NCBI RefSeq assembly: GCF_036697405.1
Contig: NZ_JBAHWA010000006.1
Span: 62,001-126,000, forward strand
Direction of reading: 5' to 3'
DNA length: 64,000 nt
DNA from: Lysobacter sp036697405
Lineage (GTDB): Bacteria > Pseudomonadota > Gammaproteobacteria > Xanthomonadales > Xanthomonadaceae
In this document: one piece after another, positions 57,741 through 64,000 of the stretch
Numbering within the stretch: position 1 is the first letter of the stretch
Layout: every line of letters begins with the position of its first letter
Position numbers and translations under genes: made by a program
The notes under the pieces: model-generated
The model's database searches: none
Told to the model about the DNA's origin: nothing
The model's input: the letters and a program-made list of their open reading frames with translations, nothing else

Positions 57741-59081
57741 ATGGCCCGCAGGAAGCGCAGCAAGGTCCTCAGCCTGTGGATGAATGGGGAGCGCGTGGGT
57801 CACTGGCGAAACGCGCACGGCGACCAGCAGGAATTGCAATACGACCCGGCGTGGCTGCAATCGCCGCGCGCCAGGCCTGTGTCGCTGTCGTTACCGTTCA
57901 CTCCCGACAACGCGGCGCATCGTGGCGACAAAGTGCGCCACTACTTCGAAAACCTGCTGCCCGACAGCCAGAAGATCCGCGAACGCTTGGCGGCCAAATA
58001 CGCAGCCGAGTCGCAGCAGGCCTTCGATTTGCTGCACGAGGTCGGCCGGGACTGCGTAGGCGCCTTGCAGCTGATGCCCGAAGACGAGCCTCCGCAACGC
58101 GTACGCACCATCCGCGGCCAGCCGCTGGACGAGGCGGAGATCGAGCGCGTGCTCCAGAACGTGGTCCGCTCCGACGGCACCGCGAATCGTGACGAGGACG
58201 AGGATCTCCGCATCTCGATCGCCGGCGCTCAGGAAAAGACCGCGCTGCTCTGGCATGAAGGCCGCTGGCAGCGGCCGCTGGGCGCGACGCCCAGTACCCA
58301 CATCTTCAAACTGCCGCTCGGGCTGGTGGGAAACATGCGCGCTGACCTGCGCGATTCGGTCGAGAACGAGTGGTTGTGCTCGCGCATCGTCCGCGCCTAT
58401 GGCATTCCGGTCGCCGATTGCGAGATGCGCCGGTTCGGCGATCAGCAGGCACTGGTGGTGGAGCGTTTCGACCGCAGCCTGGCCGCGGACGGTTCCTGGA
58501 TCGCGCGTATTCCGCAGGAGGATTTCTGCCAGGTGCTGGGGCAGCCCGCCTGGCGCAAGTACGAGGCCGACGGTGGTCCCGGCATATCCGACATCCTGAG
58601 AGTGCTGGAAAACTCCACCGAGCGCGATGCCGACCGGCAGGCGTTCTATCGCGCGCAACTGGTGTTCTGGATGCTGGCGGCCACCGATGGTCATGCGAAG
58701 AATTTCAGCGTGTTCATTGGTGTGGGCGGCAGTTACCGCATGACGCCGCTGTACGACGTGCTGTCGGCGTGGCCCATCACCGGGGCGAGCGGCGGCAAGA
58801 TTCCGCACCAGAAACTCAAGCTGGCGATGGCCGTGCGCGGCAAGAGCAATCACTACCGCATCGCCGAAATCCAGCGCCGGCATTGGAATGCGATGGCGCG
58901 GTCTACCGGACTTGGCTTGGATTTCGAAGCCGACATCCAGGCTCTGATCGCCAAGACGCCCAACGTCATCGCGCAGGTCGAGGCCGAGCTGCCGGCCAGC
59001 TTCCCCGCGCACATCGCCGAGGCGGTGCTCGGCCAGCTGCGCCGATCGGCGGAAAAACTGACGGGTATGCCCGCCACCTGA
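57741..59081 (+). CDS. hipA: HipA-family serine/threonine kinase toxin
   Basis: A 446-residue full-length HipA. The N-terminal subdomain (LSLWMNGERVGHWRNAHGD) is followed by the kinase core: SIAGAQEKTAL with Ser159 (the autophosphorylated Ser150 of E. coli), HIFKLPLG with the ATP Lys, ENEWLCSRIVRAYGI, VVERFDRSLAADGSW, then the catalytic ATDGHAKNFSV with Asp316, and the metal-binding Asp in MTPLYDVLSAWP. E. coli HipA phosphorylates glutamyl-tRNA synthetase and halts growth. All active residues are intact, so the toxin is predicted functional. It forms an operon with hipB. Confidence 0.92.
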   Translation: MARRKRSKVLSLWMNGERVGHWRNAHGDQQELQYDPAWLQSPRARPVSLSLPFTPDNAAHRGDKVRHYFENLLPDSQKIRERLAAKYAAESQQAFDLLHEVGRDCVGALQLMPEDEPPQRVRTIRGQPLDEAEIERVLQNVVRSDGTANRDEDEDLRISIAGAQEKTALLWHEGRWQRPLGATPSTHIFKLPLGLVGNMRADLRDSVENEWLCSRIVRAYGIPVADCEMRRFGDQQALVVERFDRSLAADGSWIARIPQEDFCQVLGQPAWRKYEADGGPGISDILRVLENSTERDADRQAFYRAQLVFWMLAATDGHAKNFSVFIGVGGSYRMTPLYDVLSAWPITGASGGKIPHQKLKLAMAVRGKSNHYRIAEIQRRHWNAMARSTGLGLDFEADIQALIAKTPNVIAQVEAELPASFPAHIAEAVLGQLRRSAEKLTGMPAT

Positions 59082-59228
59082 GCGGTCCTCGCGCCGTTGG
59101 CGCCGGCGCAGTGCGGACGGCAGGACACTGGCGGCGCACGCGGTCCAGCCCGTATCGTCGCCACCACGGCAGGGACGCCCGATCCACGGGCGCGGCCCCG
59201 ACGCCGTCGCCCCCCGGAGCTTTCCTGC

Positions 59229-60896
59229 ATGCGTCTTTGGATCCTGTCCCTCGCGCTGAGCGCCGCCTCGTTGCCCTGCTTGGCGGGGAACCCGCCGTCC
59301 GCGGCCGAGGTCGCGCGTTTCGCCCAGCAGCAACTGCAGGACAACTACTCGACCGACGGCCCCGGCGCCGCGCTGCTGGTCGCGCGCGGCGACCAAGTGC
59401 TGTTCCGCGGCGCGCGCGGCGAGGCCAGCCTCGAGCTCGGCGTGCCGCTCAAGCCCGACAGCGTGTTCCGGATCGGCTCGGTGACCAAGCAGTTCGCCGC
59501 CGCCGGCCTGCTCAAGCTGGTGGAGGCCGGCAAGGTGTCGCTGGACGATCCGCTGTCAAAGTACCTGCCCGACTATCCCAACGGCGCCAAGATCAGCGTG
59601 CGCCAATTGCTCAATCACACCTCCGGCGTGAAGAGCTATACCGGCATCCCGGGCGTGATGGCCGGCCCGATCCGCATGGACCTGAGCACCGCCCAGCTGA
59701 TCGATACCTTCAAGGCCCAGCCGGTGGATTTCGCGCCGGGCGCAGCTTGGGCCTACAACAACTCCGGCTACGTGCTGGTGGGCGCGGTGATCGAAGCGGC
59801 CAGCGGCCAGCCCTGGCACGAGTATCTGCAGCAGGCCTTGTTCCAGCCGCTGGGCCTGACGCATACGCGTTGGGGCGACGATCACGCGCTGATCCCGGAC
59901 CAGGTCCAGGGCTATACCCTCAGGGACGGGCATCCGGCGCCGGCCAACTACGCCAGCATGAGCCAGCCGCACGCGGCCGGCGCGCTGGTGTCCACGGTCG
60001 ACGATCTGCTGCGCTGGAACCGCGCGCTGCACGAGGGCAAGGTGCTGCGCGCCGACACCTACGCCAGGATGATCGCGCCCGAGGGCGCCGCGCAGAAGGA
60101 ACGCTACGGCTACGGCATCGGCCACGCCACCATGCGCGGCGGCGATCTGCTCTCGCACAGCGGCGGCATCTTCGGCTCGCTGTCCTATCTGCTGTACCTG
60201 CCGGGCAGCGACGTCACCGTCGCGATCGTGCAGAACAGCGACAGCGTGGCGCCGGGCCGGCGCAATCCCGGCGTGCTCGCGCGCAAGATCGCCGCCTACG
60301 CGATCGGCCAGCCCTATCCGGAACCCAGCGCGACGCCGCCGAGCGTCGACCGGCTCAAGCCGCTGGAAGGCGTGTACCGCAGCGACGCCAAGACCGCGCG
60401 TGCGATGCGGGTGGTCGATGGACGCCTGGTGTCGCAGCGCATCGGCGGCCAGCGCGTGCCGCTGAGCGCGATCGGTCCCGACGAGTTCCTGTACGAGGAC
60501 GGCCTGAGCCGGTTGCGTTTCGAGCGCGACGCGAAAGGCGCGGTGACCGGCACGCGCTTCTACGCCGAGGGCGAAGGCGAGGGCGAGTTCTCCGCGCGTA
60601 CCCAGGAAGCGCTGCCCGCCGAGACCGTCGCCATCGCCCTGCCCGCGACCGCGCGCGAGCGCGTGGTCGGGCGCTACACGCGCGAGGCCATGGTGCTCAC
60701 CGTGTTCCCGCAGGGCGAGCAGCTGATGGCGCAGATGGTCGGCCAGCCGGCGTTCGCGCTGGCCGCGACCTCGCCGACGCGGTTCGCGATCGACTCGGTC
60801 GGCGCGGTGCTGGAATTCGCGCCCGAGCCCGGTCCGGCCAAGACCCTGACCCTGCGCCAGGGCGGCGCGGTGCTGGAGTTCCAGCGCGCGCCGTAG
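59229..60896 (+). CDS. Exported serine hydrolase, class C beta-lactamase-like family
   Basis: A 555-residue protein with a signal peptide (LWILSLALSAASLPCLA-GN). The penicillin-binding-type domain runs from about residue 30 to 365. The nucleophile motif is SVTK (Ser84-Lys87) in RIGSVTKQFAAAG, and the YxN motif is in WAYNNSGYVLVGAV. The HxG-type third motif appears as LSHSGGIFG. The C-terminal 170 residues form a lipocalin-like extension seen in esterase EstB or D-aminopeptidase-like members. Such proteins are usually esterases or peptidases; genuine beta-lactamase activity is not implied. The start at 59229 is chosen because it places the signal peptide at the N-terminus. Confidence 0.85.
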   Translation: MRLWILSLALSAASLPCLAGNPPSAAEVARFAQQQLQDNYSTDGPGAALLVARGDQVLFRGARGEASLELGVPLKPDSVFRIGSVTKQFAAAGLLKLVEAGKVSLDDPLSKYLPDYPNGAKISVRQLLNHTSGVKSYTGIPGVMAGPIRMDLSTAQLIDTFKAQPVDFAPGAAWAYNNSGYVLVGAVIEAASGQPWHEYLQQALFQPLGLTHTRWGDDHALIPDQVQGYTLRDGHPAPANYASMSQPHAAGALVSTVDDLLRWNRALHEGKVLRADTYARMIAPEGAAQKERYGYGIGHATMRGGDLLSHSGGIFGSLSYLLYLPGSDVTVAIVQNSDSVAPGRRNPGVLARKIAAYAIGQPYPEPSATPPSVDRLKPLEGVYRSDAKTARAMRVVDGRLVSQRIGGQRVPLSAIGPDEFLYEDGLSRLRFERDAKGAVTGTRFYAEGEGEGEFSARTQEALPAETVAIALPATARERVVGRYTREAMVLTVFPQGEQLMAQMVGQPAFALAATSPTRFAIDSVGAVLEFAPEPGPAKTLTLRQGGAVLEFQRAP

Positions 60897-61002
60897 GCAT
60901 CCCGCGTGCGCGATCCGCCTCCGGCCTGTGCCGGGGGCGGCATTCGGCCGCGGGCCGCCGTGAAACGTGACCTATGGGAGGGGAGCGCGCGGCCGGCGCA
61001 CG

Positions 61003-61008
61003 TAGGAT
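61003..61008 (+). promoter_or_regulatory. Candidate -10 box for the M61 gene
   Basis: TAGGAT lies 34 bases before the ATG at 61043. Confidence 0.3.
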
Positions 61009-61042
61009 GCGGATTCGTCCTTGTTCCGCCGGAGCCGCCTGC

Positions 61043-62938
61043 ATGTCCGTTCGTCCGTCGCCCGCCGTGCTGCCGCTGCTGATCGCGGCGCTGCTGCCCC
61101 TGTCGTCCGCCGCACAGACCGCGCCGCCGGCCGACACGCCCTACCCGGGCACGCTGACGCTGGAGGTCGACGCCACCGACCTCGCCCACCGCGTATTCCA
61201 CGCCAAACAGCGCATCCCGGTGCAGGCCGGCCCACTGACCTTGCTGTATCCGCAATGGCTGCCGGGCAACCATTCGCCGACCGGCCCGATCAACAAGCTC
61301 GCCGGCCTGGTCGTCACCGGCAACGGCCAGCGCATCGCCTGGAAGCGCGACCCGCTCGACGTCTACGCCTTCAAGCTGGTCGTGCCCGAGGGCGTGAGCA
61401 CGATCGAGCTCGCGTTCGACTACCTCTCGCCCACCGGCGGCGAGCAGGGCCGGGTGGTCATGACCCAGGACATGCTGAGCCTGCAGTGGAACGCGGTCGC
61501 GCTGTACCCGGCCGGCCACGAGGCCGGCCGCATCCGGATCGCGCCCTCGTTGAAGCTGCCCGCGGGCTGGCAGTCGGGTACCGCCCTGGAAATCGACACG
61601 CGCGAGGGCGATACCCTGCGCTACAAGCCGGTCTCCTTCGAGACCCTGGTCGATTCGCCGCTGTTCGCCGGCCGCTATTACAAGCAGATCGATCTCGCGC
61701 CCGGCGCCAAGGTGCCGGTGCGTTTGAATGTGGTCGCCGACCACCCCAAGTACCTGGAAGCCAAACCCGAGCAGATCGCCGCGCATCAGCGCATGGTCGA
61801 ACAGGCGATCGGCTTGTTCGGCGCCCAGCACTACGATCACTACGACTTCCTGTTCTCGCTGTCAGACCAGCTCGGCGGCATCGGCCTGGAGCACCACCGT
61901 TCCAGCGAGAACGGGCTGGACCCGGAGTACTTCACCGACTGGGACAAGAGCGCGGTCGGCCGCGATCTGCTGGCGCACGAGTACACCCACTCCTGGAACG
62001 GCAAATTCCGCCGTCCCGCCGACCTGTCCACGCCCAACTTCAACGTACCCATGCAGGACAGCCTGCTGTGGGTCTACGAAGGCCAGACCCAGTACTGGGG
62101 TTATGTGCTGACCGCGCGCGCCGGCATGTGGAAGCCCAAGACCGCGCTGGAGGTACTGGCGACCACCGTCGCCACCTACGCCACCGATCGCCCCGGCTTC
62201 GCCTGGCGCAACGTCCAGGACACCACCAACGACCCGATCATCGCCCTGCGCCGGCCGCAGGCCTACCGCAGCCAGCAACTCAGCGAGGACTACTACGCCG
62301 CCGGCCAGCTGATCTGGCTGGCGGTCGACGCCAAGCTGCGCGAGCTCAGCCGCGAGCAGCGCTCGCTGGACGATTTCGCCGCCGCCTTCTTCGGCGGCGA
62401 CGACGGCAGCTACGCGGTCAAGACCTACACCTTCGACGACGTGGTCGCGACCCTGGACGGCGTGGCCAAGCACGACTGGGCGAGCTTCCTGCGCGAACGC
62501 CTGGACGCCAACGCCGCGCCGCTGGACGGCCTGGCCGCGAGCGGCTGGAAGCTGGTCTATACCGACAAGCCCAGCGATTACGTCAAGCAGACCGAAGGCG
62601 CGCGCAAGGTCACCGACCTGAACTGGTCGCTGGGCCTGATCGTGTCGAACAAGGACGGCAACCTGTCGTCGGTGCGCTGGGACGGCCCGGCCTTCAACGC
62701 CGGCCTGGCGCCCGGCTCGACCCTGCTGGCCGTCAACGGCTATGCCTACGAGGGCGAACGCCTGAAGGATGCGATCACCGCGGCCAAGGACCAGGGCCAG
62801 CCGATCGAGCTGGTGGTCAAGCAGGGCGAAGTGGTGAAGACGGTGCGCATTGACTACCGCGACGGCCTCAAGTACCCGAGCCTGGAACGCATCCCGGGCA
62901 CGCCGGACCGGCTGTCGAAGATCCTCGCGCCGAAGTAG
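61043..62938 (+). CDS. M61 family (glycyl aminopeptidase-type) metallopeptidase
   Basis: A 631-residue exported zinc peptidase. The signal peptide is VLPLLIAALLPLSSAAQ. The zinc site is LLAHEYTHSWNGK with His312, Glu313 and His316; the third ligand is probably Glu in VYEGQTQYWGY. A PDZ domain covers about residues 535-610 (GLAPGSTLLAVNGYAYEGER). M61 enzymes remove Gly or Ala from peptide N-termini. An in-frame ATG at 60974 would add 23 residues before the signal and is rejected. It lies 146 bases past the serine hydrolase gene on the same strand. Confidence 0.9.
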   Translation: MSVRPSPAVLPLLIAALLPLSSAAQTAPPADTPYPGTLTLEVDATDLAHRVFHAKQRIPVQAGPLTLLYPQWLPGNHSPTGPINKLAGLVVTGNGQRIAWKRDPLDVYAFKLVVPEGVSTIELAFDYLSPTGGEQGRVVMTQDMLSLQWNAVALYPAGHEAGRIRIAPSLKLPAGWQSGTALEIDTREGDTLRYKPVSFETLVDSPLFAGRYYKQIDLAPGAKVPVRLNVVADHPKYLEAKPEQIAAHQRMVEQAIGLFGAQHYDHYDFLFSLSDQLGGIGLEHHRSSENGLDPEYFTDWDKSAVGRDLLAHEYTHSWNGKFRRPADLSTPNFNVPMQDSLLWVYEGQTQYWGYVLTARAGMWKPKTALEVLATTVATYATDRPGFAWRNVQDTTNDPIIALRRPQAYRSQQLSEDYYAAGQLIWLAVDAKLRELSREQRSLDDFAAAFFGGDDGSYAVKTYTFDDVVATLDGVAKHDWASFLRERLDANAAPLDGLAASGWKLVYTDKPSDYVKQTEGARKVTDLNWSLGLIVSNKDGNLSSVRWDGPAFNAGLAPGSTLLAVNGYAYEGERLKDAITAAKDQGQPIELVVKQGEVVKTVRIDYRDGLKYPSLERIPGTPDRLSKILAPK

Positions 62939-62970
62939 GCCGGCGCCGCGAGCCGCGCCGCGTTCGCCTT

Positions 62971-63124
<154 letters not shown>

Positions 63125-63223
63125 GAAGTCGCTGCAGCCCGAGCGACCCGAGGTATTCGATCCTCGCCGCCGCCACCGTCGCGCGCTAGGCTGCGCGCAT
63201 CCATCGCGACCGGGGCCGCCCGC

Positions 63224-63415
63224 ATGCTCGAAATGAAATCCCAGTGCGAACGCTGCGCCGCCGCGCTGCCGCCCGACAGCGCGGCGGCGCTGATCTGCAG
63301 CTACGAATGCACCTTCTGCGCCGACTGCGTGCGCGGCCCCCTGGGTGGGGCCTGCCCCAACTGCGGCGGCCAGCTGCAACCGCGCCCGACCCGCATCGCC
63401 AAACCCGCCGCGTAA
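63224..63415 (+). CDS. DUF1272 zinc-ribbon-like small protein
   Basis: A 63-residue protein beginning MLEMKSQCERCAAALPPDS, with CxxC pairs at CERC, CTFCADC and CPNC, the pattern of DUF1272 proteins (family function unknown, probably one or two bound zinc ions). The start at 63224 gives the family N-terminus. An in-frame frame from further left would run through the poly-C tract as polyproline and is rejected. TAGGCT at 63187-63192 is a weak -10 candidate. Confidence 0.85.
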   Translation: MLEMKSQCERCAAALPPDSAAALICSYECTFCADCVRGPLGGACPNCGGQLQPRPTRIAKPAA

Positions 63416-63426
63416 CCTCGCGCTTC

Positions 63427-63453
63427 CTGTGGGAGCGGTGCAAGCCGCGATCG
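63427..63453 (+). repeat. Dispersed GGAGCGGCG-type palindromic repeat
   Basis: A diverged copy (core gtgggagcggtgcaagccgc) beginning 12 bases after the DUF1272 stop, between it and the convergent HipA-family gene. Confidence 0.8.
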
Positions 63454-63513
63454 AACGCACGACTTCGTCGCAAGCAGTTTGCATCGCTGTAAAGCCGGCG
63501 CAAACGAGCGCGC

Positions 63514-64000
63514 TCAGCCGGGGAAGCGCCGCAGCAACTGCTCGATCCGCTGTGCATTGCCTTCCGCGACGGCGCGGAAGGCCGGCCCGATGCGCTTATC
63601 GGCTCGCGCGCGTTGCCACAGTTCGAGCGCGGCATCGGCCGCCCAGCGCCAGCTGTCCATCGCGTCGATCGGAACCGGCAGAATGTAGGGTCGCTCGTGC
63701 ACCGCGCCGCCGGCGCTTGGTCGGTAGTGCATGGGCAGCATGTCGTAGATCGGTGCTAACACGACCTGCAAACGTTCCGGCTCGGAGTAGAAGCTGAGGT
63801 TGCCGAAGTGCATGTCGGTATTGCCGATGAAACGACCGAACAGGTGCAGGCGGCGGATGCGCTCCGCGTCGTCGTTGTCGATCAAGCCTTCGCGTTGCAG
63901 CGAGACTGCCGATACCGGCCAGTTGCCCGGATCGCTGCCCGCATAGGCCGCGTCCAGCGCATGTAAGGACACGATTCCGCGACGACCGCGTTGCACCGTG
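63514..64000 (-). CDS. HipA-family protein, YjjJ-like (C-terminal part only)
   Basis: The frame enters from the right edge and gives 162 visible residues. It contains the kinase catalytic segment LFGRFIGNTDMHFGNLSFYS (Asp and Asn in the HipA order), the metal-binding Asp in LAPIYDMLPMHY and a C-terminal helical tail. The wording fits the YjjJ branch, in which HipA-like proteins carry their own DNA-binding region instead of a separate antitoxin. The N-terminus is outside the window, so this cannot be confirmed. It is about 4.4 kb from the complete hipBA module. Confidence 0.75.
   Translation of the reverse strand, partial: TVQRGRRGIVSLHALDAAYAGSDPGNWPVSAVSLQREGLIDNDDAERIRRLHLFGRFIGNTDMHFGNLSFYSEPERLQVVLAPIYDMLPMHYRPSAGGAVHERPYILPVPIDAMDSWRWAADAALELWQRARADKRIGPAFRAVAEGNAQRIEQLLRRFPG

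Noticed and set aside
59229..60896. True beta-lactamase resistance gene
   Set aside because: The SxxK and YxN motifs are shared with esterases and peptidases of the same fold, and the long C-terminal extension is typical of those rather than of AmpC.

Overview
The window is a 64-kb stretch of a very GC-rich gammaproteobacterial chromosome. Codon use, protein content and the intergenic repeats (several copies of a GGAGCGGCG-type palindrome and a CCCTCTCCCG hairpin) point to the family Xanthomonadaceae, most likely Lysobacter or a close relative. No rRNA, tRNA, CRISPR array, prophage or classical insertion sequence was seen. About 50 protein genes were supported; both ends cut a gene.

Layout. 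1-10 kb: an exported M28 peptidase lipoprotein, a phosphoethanolamine-transferase-like membrane enzyme, two isochorismatase-type hydrolases (one cytoplasmic, one exported), a rhomboid protease, rRNA methyltransferase rlmI, a DMT exporter and a divergent LysR regulator. 11-17 kb: rmuC, then a leftward mla operon (mlaF-E-D-C-B and mlaA) for phospholipid trafficking to keep the outer membrane asymmetric. 17.6-26.5 kb: recC-recB-recD, overlapping by ATGA. 26.6-36 kb: a MexT-like LysR gene divergent from a six-gene operon that encodes a DUF2798 protein, two SDR oxidoreductases and a complete MexEF-OprN-type RND efflux pump, closed by a good intrinsic terminator. 36.3-40.5 kb: three tandem paralogous 7TM-DISM receptors; only the third carries a GGDEF domain, and that one is degenerate (GGDSF) with an intact RxxD inhibitory site. 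40.6-47.7 kb: folE and the leftward gltB-gltD operon, with gltD bracketed by two small terminal-inverted-repeat elements. 48-57 kb: an MFS exporter, a small lipoprotein, a secreted RNase Sa-type ribonuclease with its barstar inhibitor, two I78 peptidase inhibitors, an mrfAB (yprAB) repair helicase-nuclease operon, an FAD oxidoreductase and a DUF938 methyltransferase. 57.3-64 kb: a hipBA toxin-antitoxin module behind an unusually AT-rich, palindrome-rich promoter, a serine hydrolase, an M61 peptidase, a 31-base poly-C tract inside a broken repeat, a DUF1272 protein, and a second HipA-family gene running off the right end.

Working themes are envelope maintenance and export (mla, RND pump, peptidases, inhibitors, RNase), double-strand-break and adduct repair (recCBD, rmuC, mrfAB) and nitrogen assimilation (gltBD). 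Several rightward genes show a TAnnnT hexamer 6-8 bases before the ATG, suggesting leaderless transcripts.
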